From Stomorhina lunata (taxonomy: Eukaryota > Arthropoda > Insecta > Diptera > Rhiniidae), in NCBI GenBank assembly GCA_933228675.1, contig OW121740.1, positions 3,224,001-3,288,000 of the forward strand: 64,000 nt of DNA, read 5' to 3'. Numbering within the stretch: position 1 is the first letter of the stretch; each line of letters begins with the position of its first letter. Positions 31,723 through 44,544 of the stretch are shown piece by piece. The position numbers and the translations under genes are program-made. The notes below the pieces were generated by a model. That model worked only from the letters and a program-made list of their open reading frames with translations. It was not told the DNA's origin and made no database searches.

Positions 31723-34700
31723 ATTTTAAAGTATGTACTTTCCATTAAAATAATTACTAAATTCCTTTGTTTTTGAATCAAGTGTTTAATCAATTAATTT
31801 TAATTTATATGAAATTGATCTGTTACTAACTTAAAAATGATTCATAATCGATCAACACACTCTTAAAGAAAAACAAATATAAAGTACAAAGGCACATCTC
31901 CTCAATATTAAAACAACAGATTCACTGAAAAAAATTATGACCTTTATCTGGAAAGTATCATGATAATCAGGGGTTTTAAGGGACCCCTATTAACAAAATT
32001 TGTTGGTTATAATATATCTGAAAGCAAATTGATTTTATAAAGGTCGCAACATGTCTCGAAATATATTTGATGTAGTTCATGACGTTCTGATGTAGTTCAC
32101 GTCTTGATATAACTTAGTTATAGTTGATATAACTTAGTTAAAGTTGATATAACTTAGTTATAGTGTATATTTTCCGACTTAGGCTTTTGTAAAGATTCCA
32201 AAAAGTATATTGTAAATAATAATGTAGTTTTATTTCTAAACCTCTTGCGACGAGTTTCCGTGATCTGATCAGTAGAGAAAGCTATTATATTTTGTTTTAT
32301 CCCAAGAGGGGATAAGACTAAGACCCAAAACTCAGGGCGTGACCGTACTCAAGCAATATATTCTGTTGAGAAAATGACCATAGACTTAAATTTTTTATTT
32401 AATAGGGAATTTCTTGAAAAATTATTCGTAGTTTGCCCTTTAATAGTCTTTTGAATACCAGTCCATATATGAGAGTATATTTTTGGCCGAATATAGGAGT
32501 GTGATGAATGCTTCTTTCCAATCATAAAAGTATAATGTGCTTTAATGTACAATATTATAAAGCGTCTTTCATCAGGTTAAATTTGACCGATGGCATAAGT
32601 TGAGGCTTATTTGTATACAGCTGTTCACAAATTACCTCCCTCACAACCCAATTTAACACATCCTAACAAAAATACGAATACAAGCTTGCCCCCTTCATAA
32701 TAAAAAATACCCCTTCCCACCCCATGAGCGTTACGTAATTTATGAACAGTCCCCTAAGACAAAAAAACATGGTAAAATCGCCCGCCTTTGACCTGGCCTA
32801 AAAACCTCACTAAATAGAGAATTTGTCGCAATGCTACTAAAGTGGATTGGTAGCGTCCCAAATTGACTTTACGTACCCATTCCCCCAGAAATATCCCTTG
32901 TGATTTTGCAAGATAGACTGAATAATCGACATCTAATTTGGCAGATGCTGCTTTTACAAGATGACCGTTGCAACTTTTAAAGTTCAGAAATCCATGTTGG
33001 GACAAAAATGTGAAAGTCTATTAGAAATACAATGAATAGGGTATAAAGCAATACGGAGTTGATATCAGCTTTAACGAGTTGATATCCATAAAAGTTTGTC
33101 AAAATTCCTCCTATATTAACAATTTTATTTAAGTCTAAAATTCATAAATCGTAAAAACCCCCATAAATATGTCCAGACAGCCATCCTGCCAACCGTCCAT
33201 AATCTTGTGAGTTGGCGAGATTGAAAACATATTGCACTTTTTCCATGATTAATATCTAATTTCATAAATTTTCCTTCAAAATGTCTCCTAAGCGAATTGA
33301 CAAACAAATCGAATTGAGCCCCTATAGATACTCGTACATATAAAATCCGAAATGACAAAAACAAAAGCGTTATAAAACTCAGTCAGATATTATTAGTAAC
33401 TGCGTACTTAAGTTGATAATGGAAGCGAAATACAAAAAAAAACAGGCTGGATTTGCTGGCTTGACTGGATGACTGGCAGCAGCCATCAGTTAGGCAGACA
33501 AAAATAACGAAACATCTGCCTTATATAAAGCAGGGAGAAAAAAAAAAACGTTGGCTAAAGTATATAAAATTGTTCCTATACTTGAGCACACATTGAAAAT
33601 TAAGGGAATACATATTTAAGTATAGGAACGGCTTTATAAACATTCATGATATACGACACTCTTTAGCCAACCTCTATGAATAACTATGGGTATGTTTTCT
33701 GTATATCAGTAGTAGGTCTGCCAGTATTATGTCTGTCTGTCCGTTTGACTGTATGTAACACCAAATGGTACTTTTTAAAAATGTTCGTTTGTTGCTGGTT
33801 TTACTTGCCTGTTTCGCTTTACTTTACTACGTTTTTATTCTTTATTTTCTTTCGTTTATTCCAGATATAACAAACGTTACAAAAACAATTATATACTTTT
33901 AAAGTAATTCCTCGATGTACGGCATTTCCATTTAAGTAAACTAAATTTTTGTATTTTGCAAACTTAAATTGCAACCCCAAACCATGTTTGTAAAACGTTG
34001 GAGAAAAACCTTTGGAAAATTACTGGTACTGATCAAATCACGGGCAAATCACTAATTTTTTGAGATCTACTTTGAAATATAAGTTCGCAATGTGTACTTA
34101 CTTTCTTAGATGGCCTATATTAACAACCTTTAAAGTCAAAGGCCGAGCATATCTTAGAATTACATTTGCACGGATCTTGTGCGCATATTTTCCAATTTTG
34201 TAGGCCAGGCTTTGAAAGATTTTCTTCTACTGGGTCTTTTAATCGAGGTTTCGGAATTATTTAACAAAGGTTACTTTCAAACTCTGATGTACCGCACATC
34301 GAGGATTAACTGTAAAAATGCTGATAAATACGTTACTAAGTATAGGTATATAGAGTATATATAATACTCGTATTTAGTAAATGTATTTTTATATACCCAA
34401 CTAGTTTTTTTGTTATGTACTAGTACCATCTACATTTAAAGTAAATACCTACTACATACATAAGTCTGTATTTAAACAAAGTTTATATGGATTTGGAAAA
34501 AACAACAATGTATGAAAATAGATATACGGTTAGAGATTTTAAGCTTTCTTGTGTGTCGGGGAGTATTTCTAGAGGTTGTTACCTTTTGAAGTGGTTAGGA
34601 AACTTTTTCCAGTAACTGTCAATTTGACTGTTGATGATTGTTTTGAGACAAACCAACCTTTTCCATATGTATGAGGGAGGGAGGGAGGGTTTATTGTTGT

Positions 34701-35078
34701 TTGAGGAAGTTATTTTCGATAAATTATGATTGACTTTTTCTTTTCCAATTATTTGGAACTAATACAAAAACTAATTGAAATTTATTTTTAGAATGGTACC
34801 GCATCGTCTTTAGAAATCTTATTTTAGCTCAAAGACAAACGAACATTTCTGAACGCCTAAGAACATTTTTCAAAAATTCTTTCTATTTTAGATATTAAAT
34901 TGATTTGTGCCTATTTTCTCTACCAGCATCATATCTGTAAAATTATATTTTTACCTTCAAGAACTTTTACTTTAGTAATGAATGAATCGTTATCATTTTT
35001 TAGCTCTTTTCAAAAATCAAACATTTTCAAAAATCTCTTTATTTTTAATTTTTTTTAATTTTTATTTTTTTTTTTTAA
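31723..35078. other. Long intergenic stretch without a supported gene
   Basis: Contains the small tandem repeat at 32105-32165, a spaced 12-bp inverted repeat GTTCCTATACTT / AAGTATAGGAAC (about 33573-33629) and a GGGAGGGAGGGAGGG run at about 34676. Minus-strand frames at 32754-33005 and 33125-33364 are short, have no recognised domain, and I do not support them as genes. Confidence 0.55.
32105..32165. repeat. Three tandem 20-bp units
   Basis: The unit TGATATAACTTAGTTATAGT is present three times with one A/T difference. Just upstream GATGTAGTTCA also occurs twice. Confidence 0.85.
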
Positions 35079-36808
35079 ATTTCTTATTTTTATTGAAAAA
35101 TTTTCAAAAATTTCTTATTTTTATAGGAAATTTTTCAAAAATTTCTTATTTTTATAGGAAATTTTTTAAAAATTTCTTATTTTATAGGAAATTTTTCAAA
35201 AATTTCTTATTTTTATAGGAAATTTTTCAGAAATTTCTTATTTTTATAGGAAATTTTTCAAAAATTTCTTATTTATATAGGAAATTTTTCAAAAATTTCT
35301 TATTTTCATAGGAAATTTTTCAAAAATTTCTTATTTTTATAGGAAATTTTTCAAAAATTTCTTATTTTTATAGGAAATTTTTCAAAAATTTCTTATTTTT
35401 ATAGGAAATTTTTCAAAAATTTCTTATTTTTATAGGAAATTTTTCAAAAATTTCTTATTTTTATAGGAAATTTTTCAAAAATTTCTTATTTTTATAGGAA
35501 ATTTTTCAAAAATTTCTTATTTTTATAGGAAATTTTTCAAAAATTTCTTATTTTTATAGGAAATTTTTCAAAAATTTCTTATTTTTATTGGAATTTTTTA
35601 AAAAATTTCTTATTTTTATAGGAAATTTTTCAAAAATTTCTTATTTTTATAGGAAATTTTTCAAAAATTTCTTATTTTTATAGGAAATTTTTCAAAAATT
35701 TCTTATTTTTATAGGAAATTTTTCAAAAATTTCTTGTTTTTGTAGGAAATTTTTCAAAAATTTCTCATTTTTATAGGAAATTTTTCAAAAATTTCTTATT
35801 TTTATAGGAAATTTTTCAAAAATTTCTTATTTTTATAGGAAATTTTTGAAAAATTTCTTATTTTTATAGGAAATTTTTCAAAAAATTTCTTATTTTTATA
35901 GGAAATTTTTCAAAAATTTCTTACTTTTATAGGAAATTTTTCAAAAATTTTTAATTTTTATAGGAAATTTTTCAAAAATTTCTTATTTTTATAGGAAATT
36001 TTTCAAAAATTTTTTATTTTTATAGGAAATTTTTCAAAAATTTCTTATTTTTATAGGAAATTTTTCAAAAATTTCTTATTTTTATAGGAAATTTTTCAAA
36101 AATTTCTTATTTTTATAGGAAATTTTTCAAAAATTTCTTATTTTTATCGGAAATTTTTCAAAAATTTCTTATTTTATAGGAAATTTTTCAAAAATTTCTT
36201 ATTTTTATAGGAAATTTTTCAGAAATTTCTTATTTTTATAGGAAATTTTTCAAAAATTTCTTATTTATATAGGAAATTTTTCAAAAATTTCTTATTTTCA
36301 TAGGAAATTTTTCAAAAATTTCTTATTTTTATAGGAAATTTTTCAAAAATTTCTTATTTTTATAGGAAATTTTTCAAAAATTTCTTATTTTTATAGGAAA
36401 ATTTTCAAAAATTTCTTATTTTTATAGGAAATTTTTCAAAAATTTCTTATTTTTATAAGAAATTTTTCAAAAATTTCTTATTTTTATTGGAATTTTTTAA
36501 AAAATGTCTTATTTTTATAGGAAATTTTTCAAAAATTTCTTATTTTTATAGGAAATTTTTCAAAAATTTCTTATTTTTATAGGAAATTTTTCAAAAAATT
36601 CTTATTTTTATAGGAAATTTTTCAAAAATTTATTATTTTTATAGGAAATTTTTCAAAAATTTCTTATTTTTATAGGAATTTTTTCAAAAATTTCTTATTT
36701 TTATAGTAAATTTTTCAAAAATTTCTTATTTTTATAGGAAATTTCGCAAAAATTTCTTATTTTTATAGGAAATTTAGCAAATATTTATTATTTTTGTAGG
36801 ATATTTTT
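35079..36808 (+). repeat. Minisatellite 1, 31-bp unit, about 56 copies
   Basis: The unit runs GGAAATTTTTCAAAAATTTC followed by TTATTTTTATA. Each unit holds the perfect hairpin GAAATTTTTCAAAAATTTC (9-bp arms, 1-base loop). Variant units (a TCAG form, a TTTATATAGG form, a TTTCATAGG form, a 30-bp form) occur in the same order about 992 bp apart. The array is bounded by degenerate units on both sides. The open frame 34982-35218 is a translation of the repeat. Confidence 0.95.
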
Positions 36809-39800
36809 TTCACTTAAAGCTTTCAAACATTTTGTGTTAGTCACTGTATTAGATATTTTATATAAACAATCTTGTTTTGCTTCAGTATAAAAAACAATTT
36901 TTTTTTGTAACAAATTGTATCTGCGTTTTATTTTTGGCTGGCAGTCGTTATATACTTTTTATTTTTTATAATTTAAAGCTAAAATAAGAATTCAGGGAAT
37001 ATGTTAAGTAAATAATGGTTTTAAAGCTGTTACTTAAAGAGATTTAAACAAAAAGATTTACTTGAGTAAGGGCCAAAGGAATTACTTATGTAAGTATTTT
37101 ATATACAAACTTTGAAAGTAATTGTTTAGGAAGTTTTTAAGGCTCAATAAAATTGTAAAAATTATAAAGAAAATTTTACTTTGAAAAATTAGCAAATATT
37201 TTCCATTAGTATTAAATATTTAGCTTTGCAAATTCTTTTTCAAAAGTACAAAATATTCTATTCCTGGGGTCTCGTACATAAACTCGTCTATAAGTAAATC
37301 TTGATTAAACTTTTTGTTTAGTTGAATTTTATTGTTTTTTCTTTTATATTTATCAAATACAATAAATTGTACATTAATATGCAGAAGTTGTAACCACAAG
37401 GAAAAGTCAAGCATTGTCTTCCTGTTGGTCTTCTTCATATGAATTTCTTTATTCACTATTTAAATTTTTTTTGTCAATCTGTTGTTTTTCCAACTTGTTG
37501 TTTTGTTTTTATTAAGTAGAAAATATTATGTATTTATTATGTTTTTGCTGTAGACAACATAAAAAAATAATGGCTTTGGAAGGGGGAACTAGAGGGGGAA
37601 CAACATAAAAATTCATAACAGAAAAGAATATTCCAGAAAGAGGAGGTTAAACTTCAACTTGTTCTTGCAGCACAACAGCCGAGCAGATACATACAGAAAT
37701 ACAGCAGTGGTCAAATAATTAGAATTGATTTTAAAAGTAAAATATTTATGTGGTAAATTTCAAAATTACCAACAAATGTTTTCTAAAAAATAGTTTTTAT
37801 TAACATTTTTCTAAACAATTACTTTGGAATTTTTTTAATCTAAAGTATTTATTATGTTATTTACAATCAAAATAAAAAATCTGGAATTTTGAAATTTTGA
37901 GCGGGCCATGAGCACGCTTTCCTCCCATCCGATTGGCCTCGAATTTTCAAGGGATTATTTTTTTTTAGCATTTCGAACAAATCTGGGGGAACGTATTTCT
38001 GCAAAAAAAAATTCCCATATACGCTATTGGCACTCTAATATACATATTTTCTATAAAAAAATTTACTTTGAAAAATTGTCTATTAGGAGTTTTTGTATCA
38101 AAATTTATTTATAAAGAATTTTTGCATCGAAAATTTTCTATTAAAAAAATTTCTTTAAAGAGTTTTCATCGAAAATTTTTGTACACATTGTACACAGAAA
38201 ATTTTCTATAAAAAAATTTTTGAATCAAAATTTGTACATGGAAATTTTTTTATAGGAAATTTTCCGTACAATTTTTTTTTACAAAAATTTTCTATTAAAA
38301 TTCTTTATAGAATGTTATTAACAAAAATTTGACATCCAGAATTTTCTATAAAAAGTTTAACATGTAAAATCTATAAAAATTAAAAAAAATTACATAAAAA
38401 ATTACCATTTTAAAATTCATGAAGAAATTTTATTTCTTGCAATAGAAAATTGATTACTGACAATGTGATTATTAAATCCTGGTCAAATACTTCAAAATTA
38501 TCAAACTTTAACTCTTTGAAAAAGTAGATTGAAATTAATTTTTTTACATGATGTCAAAAATATTTAAATAATTAAAAAATTGTAAAATCAAGTGAAATTC
38601 TGCTTTATAAAAGTTTTACCTCCTAATTCATAAACAAATTTTAAAATTATTAAATTCTTATAATTTGGAATTTGTTTGGAAAATTTGAACTTTAAGCTTG
38701 CTATAGCTTTATTTTTTGATTATGAATAAGGGGGTTATTCTTTAATTTCTAATGAAGTCAATTATTTACCCCAACAATAAAAGTATATCAATTGTATGCA
38801 GAACGTAATTAAAATATATAAAATTTACTAACAATATCGACAATGACGTCAATTGTTACCTCTGAATGTCAAAAAAAAAAAAACATTTCCATAACAAAAA
38901 ATCTATTGTTGCTATTTTTCTAACATAAGCTGTAAAAATTTTTCAACAGAAACGAAAAAGAAAAAACTTTTAAAAGACACCCTGGAGATTATCAACGAGA
39001 ATATATAATTTGAATAATTTGTTGTGCCTGGGTGTAGATTGTTGGGAAAGATTTTTTTTATGATTTTTGTTATTGCCTTTTACTGGACTAACTTAGCAAG
39101 TGGCTGTCAAAGAAACCTAGAGCTAGCTCTCGGGTCTTCTTTCTAAAATACAAAATTAAAAAGACTGTCTTGTTTGACTTTATGTCCATTATGTCTTTCC
39201 AAAAGTAAAAACCCGACAAAGGATCTTTGTAAATATTTTGTTTATAATTTGTTTTTGTTTCAATACTACGTCTTAGTATTTAGTTGTGATCAGACTGTGG
39301 TAGAGAGGATGTGGAAGAAAAGCCAAGAAGCACTTAAAGATCGTAATAATTACTTAGATCTTTGAGTTTCTTTTTTGTCGCTATTGTGGTTCCTTTTTTT
39401 CTTCCATCCATTTTCACATAATATGTAATTCCCCTAACACATGATTGTTTGCACTTACTTTGTGTATGAGGACTGACGAGTTGAGAAAAAGACTCCTGCA
39501 GATCGTACTTCATTCTTCTTCCTCATTCAGCCCTAGAAGACCCTGAACAATGAGTTTTGTGTCTGTCTGTCTGCCTTTCAGTGCATTTTAAGGCGAAGTA
39601 CTTGCATTATGTTGCAAACTAAGTAGAATGTAAGAGCAACATTGTTGTTTTCTTTATACGATTTTAAAGTATTAAATTTCAGATAAAATTGGTACATATT
39701 TCGAAAAGAAAAAAAGCAACATGTTAAGGTTAATAAATCTGCTCCCTTCTTTTTTTTCTGTTTTTTTGGGTTAATTTACTTTACAATTTACACGAAAAAA

Positions 39801-40137
39801 ACATGTTCGTTTATGCTTCAACTGATTTGGGATAAGTGTCCATATGTTAAGGGTCACATTCAAACTTTCTGAAGCATTTCACAAAATTGAATTGCTTTTT
39901 TCTCTACTCTACTAATTTTAAGAAAAAATTATGATCGTCTCACCGGAAAGGCTAGAATTTACTGTTTTTCGTATAAAATACTAGAGGAAATTGAATTTTT
40001 TACATTAAGACAACATTAAGTATGTATGACATAGATTTCGTAAAAAAATTATAAATTCTATTTCTTTTAAAAAATACACAAAAGTTTTTTTATAATTTGC
40101 TTATGATTTAAATTTTTACATCGTGAAGATGTAATTT
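36809..40137. other. Intergenic between two minisatellites; degenerate minisatellite inside
   Basis: No gene supported. At about 38010-38400 there are scattered, diverged units of the TTTTCTATAAAAAATTTTTG(A)ATCAAAA type, resembling minisatellite 3. The minus-strand frame 37220-37456 has no recognised domain. Confidence 0.55.
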
Positions 40138-41470
40138 TATGTTAAAAATTTTCTATAAAAATAGGAAATTTTTAAAAAAAATTTCCATAAAAATAGGAAA
40201 TTTTTAAAAATTACCTATTAAAAAGACAATTTTTTAAAAGTTTCCTATAAAAAAAATAAAAATTTTTCTAAAATTTCCTAATAAAATAGGAATTTTTCTA
40301 AAATTTCCTAATAAAATAGGAAATTTTTCAAAAATTTTCTATAAAAATAGGAAATTTTTAAAAAATTTCCTATAAAAATAGGAAATTTTTAAAAAAATTC
40401 CTATAAAAATAGGAAATTTTTAAAAAATTTTCTATAAAAATAGGAAATTTTTAAAAAATTTCCTATAAAAATAGGAAAAATTTAAAAAATTTCCTATAAA
40501 AATAGGACATTTTTAAAAATTTCCTATAAAAATAGGAAATTTTTAAAAAATTTTCTATAAAAATTGGAAATTTTTAAAAAAATTCCTATAAAAATAGGAA
40601 ATTTTTAAAAAATTTCCTATAAAAATAGGAAATTTTTTAAAAATTTCCTATAAAAATTGGAAATTTTTGAAAAATTTCCAATAAAAATAGGAAATTTTTC
40701 AAAAATCTCTTATAAAAATAGGAAATTTTTCAAAAATTTTCTATAAAAATAGGAAATTTTTCAAAAATTTTCTATAAAAATAAGAATTTTTTCAAAAATT
40801 TCCTATAAAAATAGGAAATTTTTCAAAAATTTCCTATAAAAATAGGAAATTTTTAAAAAATTTCCTATAAAAATAGGAAATTTTTCAAAAATATCCTATA
40901 AAAATAGGAAATTTTTCAAAAATATCCTATAAAAATAGGAAATTTTTCAAAAATATCCTATAAAAATAGGAAAATTTTCAAAAATAATAGCACACTTTTC
41001 AAAAATTTCCTATAAAAATAGGAAATTTTTAAAAATTTCCTATAAAAATAGGAAATTTTTAAAAAAATTTCTATAAAAATAGGAAATTTTTAAAAAAATT
41101 CTATAAAAATAGGAAATTTTAAAAAAATTTCCTATAAAAATAGAAATTTTTTCAAAAATTTCCTATAAAAAAAGGAAATTTTTAAAAAATTTCCTATAAA
41201 AATAGGAAATTTTAAAAAAATATAAAAATAGGAAATTTTAAAAAAATTTCCTATTTGTATAGGAAATTTTTCAAAAATTTCCTTTTAAAATAGAAAAAAT
41301 TTTTTTCAAAAATTTCCTATAAAAACAGGAAATTTTTCAAAAATTTCATATAAACATATGAAAATGTTTCAAAAATTTCCTATAAAAACAGGAAATTTTT
41401 CAAAAGTTTCCTATAAAAACAGTTAATTTTTCAATAATTTCTTATAAAAATAGGAAATTATTCAGAAATT
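40138..41470. repeat. Minisatellite 2, about 31-bp palindromic unit, about 40 copies
   Basis: The unit is ATAGGAAATTTTTCAAAAAT then TTCCTATAAAA. Both junctions are palindromic (GGAAATTTTTnAAAAATTTCC and TTTCCTATAAAAATAGGAAA), so the array reads almost the same on both strands. Units vary in the central base (C or A) and in indels, more than in minisatellite 1. Clearly related to minisatellite 1 by the shared ATAGGAAATTTTTC half. Confidence 0.93.
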
Positions 41471-42935
41471 TAATTTAACAATTTTAAAACTAATAAAGTT
41501 TTTAAAATTTTCCGCTTTCATAATTTATAATTTTTTGTTCATAATTTATTTTATGGTTGACAATAAATATTTTATGAACAAATCTTTCAAATTGCTTAAA
41601 TTTTTTAAATTTTGCAATATTAAAATTTTTTGTATTTGCTACTGTAACAATTTCATGGGACATAAAATGGTTAATTTTATAGCTCTTATTTTTGTTAACA
41701 AACATTTTTTAAAATTTTTATTGTCAAATTTGTGTAACTTGTTTAGTATTTCGCAAATCTAAGAAAGATAATTGTAGACCCAGACTCTTGTGCCAACCAA
41801 ATAACAAAAAACTTGAAAACCGGATTCCAAAAAAAAAAAAAATAATAATAATTTAGTTTAAACTACTCGAATGTATTTAAGCCAAAAATGCTAAAAACGA
41901 TATTTTTTGATGATTTGGTTAATTTTTGGTAAATTATATCATACGAGTAAGTGAATGTATCATCGATTTAATGCGTGAAATGAGGAAAGAAAACTTTAAC
42001 CAAAAAAATATTGTATTATATTAATATTTATGAAATTAAAATTACAAACAAAAGCAAGCAATAAAATTTTAATCAACACCATATTTTTATGATCACGCCA
42101 ACAATTAACTTAAAATAAAATTACAATGTTTTATAATAAGAGATGTCTCATCTCGTCTTAATGAAAAATTTTGTTAACACACCACGAATTGGTATTAAAT
42201 TACAAAAGGTAGATATTATGTGTTTTGAGTTATATTATTGAAAACGATACCTTTCAATGTTTTATAACTTTGATATCTGTGTATATAACATCTTATAACT
42301 TTACACCCTGTATCTCAATTTAGTTTTACTGTTATTGCATTTTTTTTGTTTTCAAAAAGCTGTAATTTTCAGCTTAATTAACGAAAATTATATCTTGCTG
42401 TATTTTTTCGTATTTTGTTTATTCGTGTATTTTTCGTACCAGCAAAAACTGTCACCTAAAATTAATTTTCCGTTCATTTTTGTTAAGCTAAGCTTTTTGT
42501 TTGTTTTGAATTCGAATACAAAATATTAGTATTTTTTTAAATAGAATTCCATTTCTTTAAAAAAAGGTAAAACTTTGTAAGAATATATTGTGCTTCCGCT
42601 AACCTTAAAAACCTAAAACTGGATAAAATGAGTAAGAAAATGCTCTATAGTCGATCAAGCAGGAATATAAAGTACTCACAACTATGGATCAGGGTGATGT
42701 AGGGGATGTTGGATACCAAGTAACGGTTTTGATGAGTCTTAACTTGGTAAGCCCAGACTTATCTTGGTTATCCTTCATTTCAACTGTGGACTCTGACCTA
42801 CTCGTGGTATAACTTGGGAAACTACGTTAACACCCGTTAATGTAGTGAGCTAACATGTGCCGCGAGTTTCCCCACTTCTGAAAAAAACAATAACTATGAA
42901 AAATCTAAAATTAGAATAAAAACGGCAACATAATA
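41471..42935. other. Intergenic, with a P1 5'-end fragment
   Basis: Mostly AT-rich without genes; frames at 41502-41762 are in simple sequence. At 42629-42890 a P1-like start (GAGTAAGAAAATGCTCTATA, GTCGATCAAGC) is followed by a G+C-richer stretch (GGTGATGTAGGGGATGTTGG; TGTGCCGCGAGTTTCCCCAC) of unknown origin. Confidence 0.5.
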
Positions 42936-44232
42936 ATGGGTGTTCTTTTTAGAGGTATAGAACTTCGAATTGAAATAAAACACAAGAAAATCGTTTTAAT
43001 GTCCATCATTTATTGGAAGGATAATTTTATGCCATTAATGTTTAAATATGATTTCGGGCATGTGGCCGCCGCGGCTGGCTCGAATAAAGCCAATTCTACA
43101 GGTCCAATTTTCAACTACTTTTTCGAGCATATGGGGCCGTATGTTGGCAATAACGCCACGAATGTTGGCTTCCAAGTCCCCTAACGTTTCTGGTTTGTAG
43201 GCGTAGACGAGCGACTTCACATATCCCCAAAGAAAATAATCCAGTGGTGTCAAATCGCACGATCTTGGTGGCCAATTGACAGGTCCATTCCGCGAAATTA
43301 TGCGCTCATCGAATGTTTCCTTCAATAAATCAATTGTGACGTGCGCTGTGTGGCATGTAGCGCCGTCTTGTTGGAACCACAACTCATCCACATTCATGCC
43401 ATCCAATTGGGGAACAAAATAGTCGGTTATCATGGCTCTATACCGGTCTCCATTTATGGTAACTGACTCTCCAGCATTATTTCGAAAGAAGTATGGCCCA
43501 ATGACTCCACCAGCCCATAGAGCACACCAAACAGTCAGTTTTTGTGGATGTAATGGCGTCTCAAGGGTCTCATGTGGATTCTCTTCACTCCAAATGCGGC
43601 AATTTTGCTTGTTGACGTAGCCATTCAACCAAAAATAAGCCTCATCACTGAACAAAATTTTGCGATGAAAATCAGCATCGAGATCAATCTCATTTTCGGC
43701 CCATACACCAAAATCACGACCCATTGCATGGTCTAGCGGCTTTAATTCTTGCACAAGCTGGATCTTGTAAGGTCGCAAGCCAAGATCTTTGCGCAAAATC
43801 TTCCATAAAGTTGATGGACAAAGCTCCAATTGCTGTGCACGGTGGCGAATCGATTCATTCGGGTCCTCTTCAACACTTTGCTCTACAGCGGCAATTGTTT
43901 CTTCGGTGCGCACTGTTCGACGTCGCTGCTTATGCGTATTATCACATAGAGTAAACGTAGTGCGTAAACGATCCATGGTTAACCGAATTAATTGCTCTGA
44001 TGGACGATTATGTCGACCATAAAATGGACGGAGCTTGCGGTAAACTTCGCGAACTGAACCATTATTTTCGAAATAAATTTGCACGATTTGCAAGCGTTGT
44101 TCTTTTGTCAACCTGTTCATGATGAAATGGCAAACCAAACTAAATATTAATCACTTGATAGCTGACAAAATGGCCGCCAGTTAAAAAAGTGATGCCAACT
44201 TAAAGTTCTATACCTCAATAAAAAACACCCGA
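42936..44232 (-). mobile_element. Intact DD41D mariner element (1297 bp)
   Basis: TA dinucleotides flank it (42934-42935 and 44233-44234). Terminal inverted repeats: GGGTGTTCTTTTTAGAGGTA at the left against GGGTGTTTTTTATTGAGGTA read inward from the right, both continuing TAGAACTT. The single transposase frame inside is intact. Length, termini and TA duplication fit the mariner group. Confidence 0.93.
43035..44138 (-). CDS. Mariner transposase, DD41D type (367 aa, or 361 aa from the second Met)
   Basis: The enzyme would cut its own inverted repeats and insert at TA. The N-terminal ~110 residues hold two HTH modules (RLTKEQRLQIVQIYFENNGS; SIRHRAQQLELCPSTLWKIL), followed by the linker QELKPLDHAMGRDF. 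The catalytic triad is visible: Asp165 in ILFSDEAYFWLNG, Asp258 in LWFQQDGATCHTA and Asp300 in CDLTPLDYFLWG. There are 41 residues between the second and third Asp, not the usual 34, which matches the DD41D (rosa-like) mariner group. The second Met (MNRLTKEQR, 44120) is the more typical start. No stop or frameshift: the copy looks recent and potentially competent. The C-terminus GGHMPEIIFKH is the usual end for this group. Confidence 0.93.
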   Translation of the reverse strand: MVCHFIMNRLTKEQRLQIVQIYFENNGSVREVYRKLRPFYGRHNRPSEQLIRLTMDRLRTTFTLCDNTHKQRRRTVRTEETIAAVEQSVEEDPNESIRHRAQQLELCPSTLWKILRKDLGLRPYKIQLVQELKPLDHAMGRDFGVWAENEIDLDADFHRKILFSDEAYFWLNGYVNKQNCRIWSEENPHETLETPLHPQKLTVWCALWAGGVIGPYFFRNNAGESVTINGDRYRAMITDYFVPQLDGMNVDELWFQQDGATCHTAHVTIDLLKETFDERIISRNGPVNWPPRSCDLTPLDYFLWGYVKSLVYAYKPETLGDLEANIRGVIANIRPHMLEKVVENWTCRIGFIRASRGGHMPEIIFKH

Positions 44233-44544
44233 TATTAGAAATGGACGTCCGAAACCCTTCGATGAAAAGGTCTAATAGAGGAAAATATTTCAAAGCTTGG
44301 AGGAAAATCTTTCAAAGCGCATGGAATTCTAAATTATGCTTAGCCTTTGACCTTATTTAATATATATAATTCCCCGACAACATTCCAATTGGAACAAGGG
44401 GTACTTCTCTCAGACAATGATTCTATTTTTAGACTCATTGAAAGGAACCTACGTTTTAACTCCGGCTCCGAACGGCAAATGCATTAGTTAGAGAAGTTTT
44501 ACATAGCCTAATACTCAATAACCAGTGGCTAGCTGAGTTATGAG

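Noticed and set aside
32754..33364. Two minus-strand frames of 83 and 79 codons
   Set aside because: No recognised motif, no convincing splice links between them; could be relics but nothing supports a gene.
34982..35218. Phe/Lys-rich frame of 78 codons
   Set aside because: It runs into minisatellite 1 and is a simple translation of the repeat unit.
35079..36808. A CRISPR-like array
   Set aside because: Units are directly adjacent with no unique spacers, in a eukaryotic genome; this is a minisatellite.
43432..44022. Plus-strand frames opposite the mariner transposase
   Set aside because: They are antisense shadows of the intact transposase frame.
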